A DNA stretch of 21,910 nucleotides from JAHRVQ01 sp964548025 (GCA_964548025.1 CAZJRI010000090.1:1-21910); one strand, 5' to 3'; positions 9,457-17,633 are shown, counted from the first letter of the stretch. The notes: generated by a model from the sequence alone, not told the origin. Made by a program: numbers and translations.

Positions 9457-9831
9457 ATGCAGTGTCCCAAGTGTTTTGGTGAGATGGAGACCGTCAGCAG
9501 AGATGGTGAAGGCGCGATTCGAATTGATCGATGTAGCGAATGCCATGGGCTGTATTTTGACCAATTAACCAGAGCAGACCTTGACCTGGCGGATGCCAAG
9601 AAAGATGTCGATACAGGAGATCCTGAAATCGGTGCAGAATATGACGATACAGTTTATGTTGACTGTCCCAAGTGCGACAAAATAATGGATCAGCGCAAAA
9701 TTGAAGAACCTGTTCGAATTCGTTTTGAGCTATGTCCTTCCTGTAATTCTACATTCCTAGATGCAGGTGAACTCAAACAATACCTTGACGCCGATCATCG
9801 AATAGAATTTGAATCACTATTACCCGAATAA
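9457..9831 (+). CDS. Small protein with two zf-TFIIB-type zinc ribbons
   Basis: An acidic protein of 124 residues made of two similar zinc-ribbon units. Unit one starts CPKC at residue 3 and closes with CSECHGLYFD; unit two starts CPKC and closes with CPSCNSTFLDAGEL. The layout CPxC ... CxxC-x3-[YF]-[FL]-D is that of the zf-TFIIB family of small bacterial proteins, whose function is mostly unknown; nucleic-acid or protein binding is the usual guess. The start is ATG 9457, with GGAG at 9444-9447. An in-frame GTG at 9424 would add 11 residues but has no clear Shine-Dalgarno. It is a single gene, divergent from the MFS gene and convergent with the LLM oxidoreductase. Confidence 0.85.
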   Translation: MQCPKCFGEMETVSRDGEGAIRIDRCSECHGLYFDQLTRADLDLADAKKDVDTGDPEIGAEYDDTVYVDCPKCDKIMDQRKIEEPVRIRFELCPSCNSTFLDAGELKQYLDADHRIEFESLLPE

Positions 9832-9840
9832 AATCCGCTG

Positions 9841-9887
9841 CCTGAATAGTATCAGGTACTTTCGACCAGGGGTGATCGATCAGGTCG
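9841..9887. repeat. Inverted repeats between convergent genes
   Basis: The 67-bp gap between two convergent stop codons holds CCTGA/TCAGG arms (9841-9856, 6-nt loop) and CGACC/GGTCG arms (9863-9887) enclosing the perfect palindrome TGATCGATCA (9873-9882). No T run follows on either strand. They may act as a weak two-way transcription stop, which is inference only. Confidence 0.3.
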
Positions 9888-9898
9888 ACGGAGATTAG

Positions 9899-10948
9899 TC
9901 AGATTTTCTCTATGACATTCTTTAGCGCGTCACAATTCTTTACGCGCTCCGCCGTTGTCGTCCCCAGGAATCCAACATTTAGGGAGGTAACGCCTGCTTC
10001 CTTGTAGGCTTGCAGTCGATCCCGAACGAATCCCTCTGACCCGACAAGAGATGTCGCATCCAGATAACTTTGAGGTATGGCTGCCTCTGCCTCAGATTTT
10101 CGACCTGAAAGATAGAGGTTCTGAATGGTTTCTGCTTCTTCCTCGTAGCCGTACTTCCTGAATATCTGGTTGTAGAAGTTCTTTTCCTTTGCTCCCATGC
10201 CGCCAACGTAGAGTGCGATCCCTGAACGGGACATGTCCCGGTAAGATTCCAGTCCCTCGCCAATTGCAACAGCACCACCTGCGTAGACATCAAGAGGAGG
10301 GCGGCCGGGATCACGTTTCTCATTACCCCGTCTGAGTGCGTCTCCCCAAACAGCATCTGCGCCTTCTGCCATAAAAAAAGCAGGTAGCCATGCATCGGCA
10401 ATTTCTGCTGTCATCTCGACACTTTTATTACCGAGTGTGGCCAATGCAATGGGAATCTCCTCTCTATAGGGATGATTAATTATCTTGAGTGGTTTTCCCA
10501 ACCCCGTACCTTGTCCCTCGGGGAGCGGAATCTGGTATTTCTTACCATTGTGGATGAGTTTCTCTTCCCGGAGCCATACAGCACGACAAATTTCAACGAC
10601 CTCTCGAATTCTCGTCATCGGTGCATCGAAGGGGAGACCATGAAAACCTTCAATTACCTGAGGTCCGGAAGCGCCGAGACCCAGCATACAACGACCCTCT
10701 GAGAGAGCATCGATACCGGCTGCTGTCATCGCCATCAGTGTCGGTGTCCGACTGTATATATTCAATATACCTGATGCGATAGTGACCTTATTAGTCAGTG
10801 CTGCGATATACCCCATCGCACTCACACCGTCGAATGAATACGCTTCGGGAACCCATACGACATCAAGCCCCGCTTTTTCCATTTCGACAATTTCTTTCGT
10901 AGCACCAACATAACCCTGGGCGTAGCTCATCAAGGTTGAAATTTTCAT
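9899..10948 (-). CDS. LLM-class flavin/F420-dependent oxidoreductase, Rv3520c-like
   Basis: A 349-residue protein of the bacterial luciferase-like TIM-barrel family. The beginning (MKISTLMSYAQGY...VEMEKAGLDVVWVPEAY), LGLGASGPQVIEGFHGLPF, and the pair GQGTGLGKPLK with HPYREEIPI strongly recall the mycobacterial Rv3520c group, annotated as F420-dependent. Whether this organism makes F420 cannot be seen here, so FMN is an alternative cofactor. The start is ATG 10948, chosen for GAGGAAC a few bases upstream and because it gives the normal family N-terminus; the frame is open to an ATG at 10990, which would add 14 atypical residues. It is a single minus-strand gene. An 18-bp inverted repeat lies just upstream. 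Confidence 0.88.
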   Translation of the reverse strand: MKISTLMSYAQGYVGATKEIVEMEKAGLDVVWVPEAYSFDGVSAMGYIAALTNKVTIASGILNIYSRTPTLMAMTAAGIDALSEGRCMLGLGASGPQVIEGFHGLPFDAPMTRIREVVEICRAVWLREEKLIHNGKKYQIPLPEGQGTGLGKPLKIINHPYREEIPIALATLGNKSVEMTAEIADAWLPAFFMAEGADAVWGDALRRGNEKRDPGRPPLDVYAGGAVAIGEGLESYRDMSRSGIALYVGGMGAKEKNFYNQIFRKYGYEEEAETIQNLYLSGRKSEAEAAIPQSYLDATSLVGSEGFVRDRLQAYKEAGVTSLNVGFLGTTTAERVKNCDALKNVIEKI

Positions 10949-10970
10949 AAGTTCCTCTTTGTATCTTTCT

Positions 10971-10988
10971 GGCAGAGTAATTTCTGCC
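10971..10988 (-). promoter_or_regulatory. Inverted repeat GGCAGA-N6-TCTGCC, possible operator
   Basis: A perfect 6-bp inverted repeat with 6-bp spacer, 22 bp upstream of the chosen LLM oxidoreductase start and just before its Shine-Dalgarno. Size and symmetry would fit a dimeric repressor site or a leader hairpin. The string GGCAGAAATTA also occurs at 11108-11118 on the other strand, possibly by chance. The rest of the 167-bp gap up to 11115 has no convincing promoter that I can defend. Confidence 0.3.
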
Positions 10989-11115
10989 ATTTGGTTAGCT
11001 GATGATATCGGGTAATGATTTGATGATGCAATAACGAAAAGTTTGACGAATACTCGCCGCTATATAATCCAATCACAGCGTTGTCGGCTCGGAGTTGAGT
11101 TCTGGTAGGCAGAAA

Positions 11116-12459
11116 TTAATAAGCCAACTTCTTAATGCCCGGAAAATAATAACCAAGAGAGACTGCTCTCGCCAGAAAGTAAATCTGTAGCGCAGCCCAG
11201 AGCCCGTGATTACCAAACCGCTCATGAAGCAGATACCAGGCGAATAGAAAAATGGATAGCGAAATGATCATTGCATTACGCATCTGAATTGTACGGGTGG
11301 CACCTATAAAAATCCCATCAAGCAGGTAACACCAGACCGATAGCACAGGTGCAGCGATCACCCAGATGAGATATTCCTCTGCCGTTCTTCTGACGTCGTC
11401 GACATTGGTAAGCAGATGAATGACTGAAGATCCGGCGATAGCGAGACAGATCGACAGCAGGACTGCTGTGAGAATTCCCTGCTCTGTTGTGTATCGTATT
11501 GCCAGATTGAGGTTTTTTATTTTTTTACCACCAATGGCATTGCCGACAAGACTTTCTGCTGCAAGCGCAAAGCCATCCAGAAAAAAAGCAGCAAAAGTGA
11601 TGAACTGCATCAAAATAGCATTCGCAGACAAGATGATATCGCCAGCCTGGGCTCCCTGGTTTGTGAACCATGCAAAGGCAAAGAGAAGGCAAAGTGTCCT
11701 GATCATGATATCTCTGTTGACGACAAACATGCGTTTAAGTGCCACGATGTCGAAGAGAGTTGCAGTCGGGATGCTAATCGAACTGTTCTCGGATTTGATT
11801 CGCTCTATAACTATCGTAATACCTAGCGAGATCACAATGATTTCAGCTATGACAGTGGCGGCAGCGACACCCGCAACTCCCCACCCGAAACCAACAACGA
11901 AGATTAAATCAAGAATGATATTTGTGCCGTTTAGAACAAGCTGAAGCAGTAACAGGGAGCGCGAATCCTGTTGTCCGAGCAAATAACCCATAACAGCGAG
12001 GTGCGCGAGACTAAATGGTGCCCCCCATATTCTAATATTAAAATAGGTCAATGCTGCACTCTCAACCTGGGTGCTGGCCTCAACCAAAAACATTGCGGCT
12101 ATGCTGATTGGATATTGCAGAATCAGTATTGATGTTCCCAGTGACAGACCCACGATAAACGATCGATAGAAAGCAGCCTTGACCTCCAATTTGTCTCCTG
12201 CTCCCCTGGCCTGTGCAACCAGACCAGTAGTGCCCATCCGGAGGAAGCCAAACCCCCAGTAGAGAAAACTAAATATGATACCGCCCACTGCGATAGCGCC
12301 AATGAGCGCAGCATTGCCAAGATTTCCTATAACGGCTGTATCCACGAGCCCGAGCAGAGGCGTGGATAGATTTGAGAGAATAATAGGCCACGCGATACTG
12401 AAAACATGGCGGCGATTGACGGACTGCAAGATGATTTTCCCTGGGTTGATAAAGATCAT
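11116..12459 (-). CDS. MATE family efflux transporter, DinF-like
   Basis: A 447-residue integral membrane protein with about 12 helices. The first region FSIAWPIILSNLSTPLLGLV followed by DTAVIGNLGNAALIGAIAVG, and FLRMGTTGLVAQARGAGD, closely match the E. coli DinF pattern, as does the length (DinF is about 450). MATE proteins export cationic drugs or metabolites using Na+ or H+. Start choice is uncertain: ATG 12459 leaves 16 residues before the conserved region, while ATG 12483 and GTG 12492 add 8 or 11; all have only a weak AGG upstream. Minus-strand gene, 167 bp upstream of the LLM gene and divergent from the Arc-like gene. Confidence 0.9.
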   Translation of the reverse strand: MIFINPGKIILQSVNRRHVFSIAWPIILSNLSTPLLGLVDTAVIGNLGNAALIGAIAVGGIIFSFLYWGFGFLRMGTTGLVAQARGAGDKLEVKAAFYRSFIVGLSLGTSILILQYPISIAAMFLVEASTQVESAALTYFNIRIWGAPFSLAHLAVMGYLLGQQDSRSLLLLQLVLNGTNIILDLIFVVGFGWGVAGVAAATVIAEIIVISLGITIVIERIKSENSSISIPTATLFDIVALKRMFVVNRDIMIRTLCLLFAFAWFTNQGAQAGDIILSANAILMQFITFAAFFLDGFALAAESLVGNAIGGKKIKNLNLAIRYTTEQGILTAVLLSICLAIAGSSVIHLLTNVDDVRRTAEEYLIWVIAAPVLSVWCYLLDGIFIGATRTIQMRNAMIISLSIFLFAWYLLHERFGNHGLWAALQIYFLARAVSLGYYFPGIKKLAY

Positions 12460-12629
12460 ATAACAGTGCCTGGAGAATGACATCCCAGACACCTATAGTA
12501 CGACGCAAGGCGCTTTGAGACCGTTTGTTGAACGAAATTTTCCAGCAATGTGCCCGATTGTGACTACAATAAAACAGGCGGTTAACCAGTATTTCAATCG
12601 TGCTATTGGCGTGATGTTAAATCACAGGG

Positions 12630-12720
12630 TTGCAAACGAAGGTTAGTCCTTATAAATTTAGGGTTATTGATTTATATTTTACGTGAATCAATTTTCGTAT
12701 TAATTAATTTTCGTATTAAT
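12630..12720 (+). promoter_or_regulatory. Candidate promoter and direct-repeat operator for the Arc-like gene
   Basis: The AT-rich leader of the Arc-like gene holds a possible promoter (TTGCAA 12630-12635, TATAAA 12651-12656; the 15-bp spacer is short), an inverted repeat TTGATT (12667-12672) / AATCAA (12686-12691), and an exact 15-bp direct repeat AATTTTCGTATTAAT at 12690-12704 and 12706-12720, period 16. Tandem half-sites are what ribbon-helix-helix repressors usually bind, so autoregulation is likely. The remaining gap, 12493-12629, shows nothing clear. Confidence 0.45.
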
Positions 12721-12743
12721 GTGCCAATTAGTGGAGATATATT

Positions 12744-12944
12744 ATGGCCGATGCTGAGCAAGTGAAATTTGTATTACGATTGCCTCCGAGCCTGCACAAG
12801 AAGATAAAACGTAGCGCAAAGTCCAACAACACGTCGATGAACAAAGAGATCACTAACATCCTTACTGAGTCTTTCAGTAAATCATCAACGGACAAAACAT
12901 TGGCAGAACTGGTTCGCCGCCTGGAAAAGAAGAAAGTGATCTGA
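12744..12944 (+). CDS. Arc family ribbon-helix-helix DNA-binding protein
   Basis: A 66-residue basic protein. VKFVLRLPPSLHKKIKRSAK (8-27) is the beta strand and first helix of an Arc/MetJ fold, and NNTSMNKEITNILTESF is the second helix; a charged tail ending LEKKKVI follows. Such proteins are dimeric DNA-binding repressors, or antitoxins when next to a toxin. The start is ATG 12744 with GGAG at 12733-12736, well spaced. No toxin gene is adjacent: the upstream neighbour is a divergent MATE gene and the downstream one a convergent phosphatidyltransferase, 78 bp away. It may be a stand-alone regulator or an orphan antitoxin. The upstream 15-bp direct repeat is its likely operator. Confidence 0.82.
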   Translation: MADAEQVKFVLRLPPSLHKKIKRSAKSNNTSMNKEITNILTESFSKSSTDKTLAELVRRLEKKKVI

Positions 12945-13022
12945 GCAATCGCCGGTGTGGGATGACCTACCCTCGCCAAAAAAATCCCTGCAAATAGTAA
13001 CTCATTGATTTTATTCAGAATA

Positions 13023-13631
13023 TTATCTGTTTGAAAGGATTTTTACGCTCAAAAAAATTCGCATAACTGTTGATATGAAGCAGGCTATTGCAAAGACAAG
13101 TGCAATAATCCAAAACGATTTGGGGAAGAGACACATCAGGATGAAGGCGGCAATGGTTTCGAATCCTTCCGTTAAACCTGCGAGATAATAGATAGATTTC
13201 TCTCCTTGTTTCTCGGTACTCAGGTCGAGCTTCTCCGCGAAAATTGCAAATGCAAGAAAACTTGTTCCCGTCCCGATGAAGCTAAAGATGAGAAGTGAAC
13301 TGTAAATAGCATTTTCGGGTTGAGCCAGGGCGAATGCAAAGACCACTGCAGAATAAAATATAAAGTCCAATACGATGTCGAGATAACCACCGACATTAGT
13401 TACTGACGTTTGCCTTGCGACAGCACCATCAATGCCATCGAAGAGGCGATTAAAGAGAATGAGAATCAATCCGATATCGTAATACTGATTTGCGATAAAA
13501 GGGACTGCACTTAGTCCAATAACAAAACCAATAAGGGTAATGGCATTTGCGCTGACCTTCCTGTCAGCAAGCAGTTTGCCTAGATTGTTCAGCGGCGGGT
13601 CGATATAACCACGAATTTTTGCGTCAAACAT
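13023..13631 (-). CDS. CDP-alcohol phosphatidyltransferase family membrane protein
   Basis: A 202-residue membrane enzyme with about five to six hydrophobic helices. The family motif D-x2-DG-x2-AR ... G-x3-D-x3-D is present as FDGIDGAVAR...GGYLDIVLD at about residues 64-88, with seven rather than eight residues between AR and the first G. It would transfer a phosphatidyl group from a CDP-linked lipid to an alcohol, or the reverse pairing, in the inner membrane; the alcohol cannot be told. It is not clearly PgsA or PssA. Minus strand, convergent with the Arc-like gene and divergent from the peroxiredoxin-like gene (about 88 bp between starts). The start ATG 13631 is the only suitable one; its Shine-Dalgarno is weak. 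Confidence 0.85.
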   Translation of the reverse strand: MFDAKIRGYIDPPLNNLGKLLADRKVSANAITLIGFVIGLSAVPFIANQYYDIGLILILFNRLFDGIDGAVARQTSVTNVGGYLDIVLDFIFYSAVVFAFALAQPENAIYSSLLIFSFIGTGTSFLAFAIFAEKLDLSTEKQGEKSIYYLAGLTEGFETIAAFILMCLFPKSFWIIALVFAIACFISTVMRIFLSVKILSNR

Positions 13632-13719
13632 TATCCGACTGACTCAGAAATGGGCTCTCGGAAAGTTAAGTCTGATTGTATACTTTTGTGAGTCTGGTTT
13701 GATTGTTTCGGAGATTGGA

Positions 13720-14238
13720 ATGCGAAGATACTTGGTTCTGCTGTTACTTATTTCATACAGCTTGTCATCGTATAGTCTTGAGGTCGGTGATGTCGCCCCG
13801 AATTTTTCTCTGGAAGGATCTGACGGACAGATTCATCAGTTGTCGGATTATCTGGGAAATCAGACAGTCGTTATTGCGTGGTTTCCAAAGGCATATACGA
13901 GAGGGAGTACACTGGAGTGTCTTTCCATTTCAGAAAATGGTCATCTGCTAAAACGTTTTGCCGTCACCTATTTTATGGCAAGCGTAGATCCGATAGCTGA
14001 CAATATCGGTTTCGCAGAACAACAGCGGGCTGACTTTCCGATTCTCAGTGATCCATCGACCCAAACTGCCCTCGCTTATGACGTCTTGAGCGAAAGAGGT
14101 ATTGCTGTTCGACATACTTTTTATATTGGCCCTGATGGCAGAATCCTGGCAGTCGACAGGAATGTCAGTCCATCAACATCTGCGCAGGATATGGCAGAGT
14201 GGCTATCCAGCCTGGGTACGCCATTGGCCATTGACTAA
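13720..14238 (+). CDS. Exported peroxiredoxin-fold (AhpC/TSA) protein lacking the peroxidatic cysteine
   Basis: A 172-residue protein. Residues 1-19 form a signal peptide (MRR, hydrophobic core, SSYS) with likely cleavage before LEVGD, so it acts in the periplasm or as an exported protein. The thioredoxin fold of the BCP/AhpC type is clear: VAPNFSLEGSDGQ, VVIAWFPKAYTRG, VRHTFYIGPDG. In the family the motif is FPKA.TPGCT; here it reads TRGST, with Ser63 (AGT) in place of the peroxidatic Cys. The only Cys left is C67, four residues on. Ordinary peroxidase activity is therefore doubtful; a structural, binding or changed redox role is possible. The start is ATG 13720 with GGAG at 13710-13713, giving a signal peptide with a normal charged start. 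It ends 10 bp from the convergent DUF3592 gene. Confidence 0.85.
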   Translation: MRRYLVLLLLISYSLSSYSLEVGDVAPNFSLEGSDGQIHQLSDYLGNQTVVIAWFPKAYTRGSTLECLSISENGHLLKRFAVTYFMASVDPIADNIGFAEQQRADFPILSDPSTQTALAYDVLSERGIAVRHTFYIGPDGRILAVDRNVSPSTSAQDMAEWLSSLGTPLAID

Positions 14239-14248
14239 ATCTTAATAA

Positions 14249-14731
14249 TCAGTGGTCTTTCGTGACCAGCCGATATCCAATAACCAAAAACAACAAGATT
14301 GGTGCAATCATCAGTAACTGGGTAGTCGCGATACCCTGAACGAGCACAGCTTCTTGCGGGGATGCCGGATTGTAGAAGACTGTTTGAACTGAACCGGTAG
14401 GGTATTGATCAATGATTTGCTGTGCCTGGTCCAGGCCTAGTAAGGGAATATCCGTTTGGTAGATCCGCTTACTTTCGTGAGATTTTCCATCAACCTGATA
14501 TCGATATCTAATCTGAACTTTGTGAAACGTTTTCTGTTTGTCCAGTGGATTGGAAGTTGTGAGCAGAATTTTTGATTCGTAAATAATAGCGACGTTGTTA
14601 TCCCACCAATAAGTTCGGATCCCTGTCACCAGTGAAAAAAAGATCCATATTGCCAGCAGGCTACCAGAAAACAGCAGCAGGTAGCCCACCAGAATTTGAT
14701 AATCGATTTTCCGCCCGTGGATAGCGCTCAA
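14249..14731 (-). CDS. DUF3592 membrane protein
   Basis: A 160-residue protein with one hydrophobic helix near each end (about 14-35 and 135-153) and a beta-rich middle. KVQIRYRYQVDGKSHESKRI and the later VQTVFYNPASPQEAVL match the DUF3592 pattern; function of the family is unknown. The ORF begins with TTG at 14731, only 8 nt after the SDR stop codon, so it is probably translated as part of the same mRNA; no strong Shine-Dalgarno is seen, and an internal GTG a few codons later is possible. Convergent with the peroxiredoxin-like gene. Confidence 0.75.
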   Translation of the reverse strand: MSAIHGRKIDYQILVGYLLLFSGSLLAIWIFFSLVTGIRTYWWDNNVAIIYESKILLTTSNPLDKQKTFHKVQIRYRYQVDGKSHESKRIYQTDIPLLGLDQAQQIIDQYPTGSVQTVFYNPASPQEAVLVQGIATTQLLMIAPILLFLVIGYRLVTKDH

Positions 14732-14739
14732 CGAATCAG

Positions 14740-15639
14740 TTAGCTCTTCTCTTGTGCAGCCTGACGCCGTCTGAATGCACTGCCTTCTTCAGCATTGGTC
14801 ATGTCCTGAATCTGATCCTTTGCATCGAAGAAACTTTCAACACTTGCATCTACACCGAGACTCGCACCTTCGTTGCTGTACATGGAGGCCATGGAGAAAT
14901 TACCGCCGGATGCCTGGAATACTTTCCCCGTTGGGGCCTCCTCGCTGGCCATATAAACAACCGCTGGTGTGACGAGTGAAGGGGATCGCTCGGGCGGGGG
15001 ATTGTCAATGTCCACTTCGGCACGGCCGGGCACTGTTGCTGTCATACGAGTTGCAGCACCGGGAGCGAGACAGTTGACATGAATATTATGGGATCTGCCT
15101 TCCAATGCTAGTACATTCATGAATCCCAACATCGCCATCTTTGCAGCGCCATAGTTTGCCTGTCCAAAATTCCCCCAGATACCAGAACCTGATGATGTAC
15201 AAACGATGCGACCATAATTTTTTTCGTACATAATTGGCCAGGCTGCGTGAGTCACATAGGCCGTGCCATTCATATGGACGTCCATCACAAGATCCCACTC
15301 TTCCAGTGTCATATTCTTAAATGACTTGTCTCGCAGGATACCCGCATTGTTAATCAGAATATCGATTGTGCCGTAGGCATCAACTGCATCCGTGATGATG
15401 CTTTTTGCGCCTGCCTTGTCAGAAACAGATGCCTTGTTTGCAATGGCAGTACCTCCTGCGGCTGTAATCTCAGCCACTACCGCATCGGCTGAATCACCAG
15501 CACCTGCACCATCGACGGACCCTCCCAGATCATTGACCACAACTTTTGCACCGCGACTGGCGAATTCTAATGCGTGGGCCTTGCCAAGCCCTCCCCCAGC
15601 ACCAGTAATAGCTACCACTTTTCCTTCAAATTCACTCAT
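14740..15639 (-). CDS. SDR-family oxidoreductase, MFE-2-like (3R)-hydroxyacyl-CoA dehydrogenase
   Basis: A 299-residue short-chain dehydrogenase. The Rossmann motif is TGAGGGLG (12-19), with NDLGG after strand two, NNAG (97-100), and the catalytic Ser150, Tyr163 and Lys167 (YGAAK). The long loop after NDLGG, HAAWPIMYEKNYGRIV and the C-terminal GKVFQASGGNF resemble the dehydrogenase part of peroxisomal multifunctional enzyme type 2 (HSD17B4), so the substrate may be a 3-hydroxyacyl-CoA, possibly of sterol or branched-chain type. No hydratase domain is fused. The start ATG 15639 has GGGAG at 15647-15651, 7 nt away, and a good promoter lies upstream. DUF3592 follows after 8 nt. Confidence 0.9.
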   Translation of the reverse strand: MSEFEGKVVAITGAGGGLGKAHALEFASRGAKVVVNDLGGSVDGAGAGDSADAVVAEITAAGGTAIANKASVSDKAGAKSIITDAVDAYGTIDILINNAGILRDKSFKNMTLEEWDLVMDVHMNGTAYVTHAAWPIMYEKNYGRIVCTSSGSGIWGNFGQANYGAAKMAMLGFMNVLALEGRSHNIHVNCLAPGAATRMTATVPGRAEVDIDNPPPERSPSLVTPAVVYMASEEAPTGKVFQASGGNFSMASMYSNEGASLGVDASVESFFDAKDQIQDMTNAEEGSAFRRRQAAQEKS

Positions 15640-15695
15640 TTCATTACTCCCTAGATAAGAATCAATACTCTGCTGAATCAGATTTGAATAGAGGG

Positions 15696-15724
15696 TTTAT
15701 ACCACCCACCGGGTCTAACCGCAA
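15696..15724 (-). promoter_or_regulatory. Sigma70-like promoter of the SDR gene
   Basis: On the minus strand TTGCGG (15719-15724) and TATAAA (15696-15701) are separated by exactly 17 bp. The -10 box matches consensus at five of six positions, the -35 box at three. The start of transcription would lie near 15689, about 50 nt before the SDR ATG. It sits in the 104-bp gap after the ABC operon. Confidence 0.5.
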
Positions 15725-15743
15725 AGAAGGACAATAGATCGAA

Positions 15744-17633
15744 TCAGGAGGATGGTTTGCTGGATACATCCTGAAACTGAAGTTGATTGAGTGTGTAATA
15801 AACACCTCGAAGAGCCATGAGTTCATCGTGGGAACCGAGTTCCTTGACCGCACCGTGTTTGAGTACAAGAATTCGGTCTGCTTCAGCGATAGTTTGTAAT
15901 CGGTGTGCAATTAAAATGGAGGTACGGCCCTGCATAATTTGCTTAAGAGCTGCCTGGATCAGTTGTTCGGTCTCGGTATCAATGCTCGCGGTTGCCTCAT
16001 CCAGAATCAGGATTTCAGGATCCGCCGCCAGGACCCTGGCGAATGCCAGCAGTTGTCTTTCACCCTGAGAAAGATTCTGACCTCTCTCCACAAGCGGTGT
16101 GTCGTATCCCATTGGCATGTCTTCGATGAATTTGTCGGCATGTACCAGCTTTGCCGCGTCAATCGCCTGTTGCCTCGTGATCTCGGGATTGCCCAGCATG
16201 ATATTGTCAAGAATCGAGCCGGAGAATATATGGACGTCCTGCAGGACAACCCCGATTCGTCTACGCACTTCACTTGAGGGAATCTGATTTAGATCTACAT
16301 CGTCCAGAAAGATCGTGTCATCCTTGAAATCATAGAATCTCCCTAACAGTCTAATCAGGGTACTCTTACCTGAACCAGTTGGGCCTACAACAGCGAGTTT
16401 TTCTCCCGGCTGAATAGTCAGAGAGACGTCATGTATAACATCCTGTTCATCGTACCCAAATGTAAGATGGCGAAATTCCAGTTTCCCGGCGACTCGCTCG
16501 GGGAGTTCAGCAGGGGTGCCCGGTTCCCTTACCTGTTCGTGCCAGTCCAACGCCTGGAATATTCGCTCAGCACTCGCCATTGCGCGAAAGAGGACATTGT
16601 ATTGCATCCCCAGGACCCGAATCGGCCGAATGAACATATCAACGAATTGAGTGAACAGGATAACGCTGCCAAGTGAAATTGCATCCTGAATCACCGAACC
16701 ACCACCGAACCAGATTATTACTGCGAGAGCCATATTGACCATGTTGTCCATGAAAGCGCCATAACCGGTTTCGAGCTTAATTGCGTTGATTTCCTGCTTC
16801 TGGTTTATCTTGTTGATGTCCCGGTAGACTTCAAGGTTCTTATCTTCCCTGTTGCTCAATTGCACAACCTGCATGCCACTTAAGTTTTCCTGAAGGTTCT
16901 GGTTTAACTGCGACACGGTATTGCGAATAGCTCTGTAAACTCTTCTGGTTGCCTGACGGAAGAAGTAGGTCATCACAGCAAATACCGGAATAGCCATCAG
17001 CAGGTACAGGGTGAGTTGTACATCAATTGCCAACATAATGATGAGGGCGATAAAAAACGGCACAAACTCGCCAATTAACATACCCATGCCCATCAGGAGT
17101 TCAAATAGCGCCTGAACGTCGTTCGTGACCCGCGTCATGATTCGACCGACAGCGACCTTGTCGTAGAATGAGGAAGGGCGATACTCCATATGCGCGAACA
17201 GATCCAGCCGCATATCTCTTAAGGAATGCAAAACCGTTCTGGCAAAAGTAATACGGTGGAAGTGATAGAATGAATGGCAGCAGATCGTGAAGACGCCATA
17301 GATCACACAGGCGCTGACGATGCTCTGCCAACCTGTAATATTAGTCAGCCAGTTGTTCAGCTCGGTCATGCCAAAATCTGGCAGCACGAGATCCGGTTTT
17401 CCCCCAATGATGCCATCGATGACGACGCGACTGATGATAATTGGCAATAAGACAGCGAGGATTGATGCCAGTATAACAAGCGTGATGCTGAAGGCTGCGA
17501 GCGCTTTATGCGGACCTACCCAGCCGAATATTCGACCGAGATATACCATGTTCATTGACTGACCGTGAATGTCAGCATCGAATATTGAATGATCCAGCTT
17601 CTTTGAGAGATCCTCTGTGCCCGAGATACTCAT
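15744..17633 (-). CDS. ABC exporter half, canonical Walker B / noncanonical signature subunit (MdlB-like)
   Basis: A 629-residue half-transporter: a long cytoplasmic head, six membrane helices (about 40-345) and an ATPase domain. Walker A is GPTGSGKST, the Q-loop is GVVLQDVHIF, Walker B ends ILILDEATASID with catalytic Glu546, and the H-loop His is in AHRLQT. The signature motif is LSQGE (521-525) instead of LSGGQ. Together with its partner this gives the asymmetric pair known from TM287/288, BmrCD and MdlAB. The start ATG overlaps the stop of the partner as ATGA, so the two are coupled and should form a heterodimer. Substrate unknown; drugs or lipids are typical. Confidence 0.92.
   Translation of the reverse strand: MSISGTEDLSKKLDHSIFDADIHGQSMNMVYLGRIFGWVGPHKALAAFSITLVILASILAVLLPIIISRVVIDGIIGGKPDLVLPDFGMTELNNWLTNITGWQSIVSACVIYGVFTICCHSFYHFHRITFARTVLHSLRDMRLDLFAHMEYRPSSFYDKVAVGRIMTRVTNDVQALFELLMGMGMLIGEFVPFFIALIIMLAIDVQLTLYLLMAIPVFAVMTYFFRQATRRVYRAIRNTVSQLNQNLQENLSGMQVVQLSNREDKNLEVYRDINKINQKQEINAIKLETGYGAFMDNMVNMALAVIIWFGGGSVIQDAISLGSVILFTQFVDMFIRPIRVLGMQYNVLFRAMASAERIFQALDWHEQVREPGTPAELPERVAGKLEFRHLTFGYDEQDVIHDVSLTIQPGEKLAVVGPTGSGKSTLIRLLGRFYDFKDDTIFLDDVDLNQIPSSEVRRRIGVVLQDVHIFSGSILDNIMLGNPEITRQQAIDAAKLVHADKFIEDMPMGYDTPLVERGQNLSQGERQLLAFARVLAADPEILILDEATASIDTETEQLIQAALKQIMQGRTSILIAHRLQTIAEADRILVLKHGAVKELGSHDELMALRGVYYTLNQLQFQDVSSKPSS

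Noticed and set aside
11420..11944. A 174-codon plus-strand ORF inside the MATE gene
   Set aside because: It is the shadow of a well-supported membrane protein; the Pro/Ser/Ala-rich translation is typical of antisense reading.
12744..12944. Toxin-antitoxin pair
   Set aside because: The Arc-like protein could be an antitoxin, but no small toxin-like ORF lies next to it on either side.
12945..13022. Rho-independent terminator between the convergent Arc-like and phosphatidyltransferase genes
   Set aside because: A run of seven A is present, but the preceding bases (GGTGTGGG, CCTACCC) do not pair well enough for a stem.
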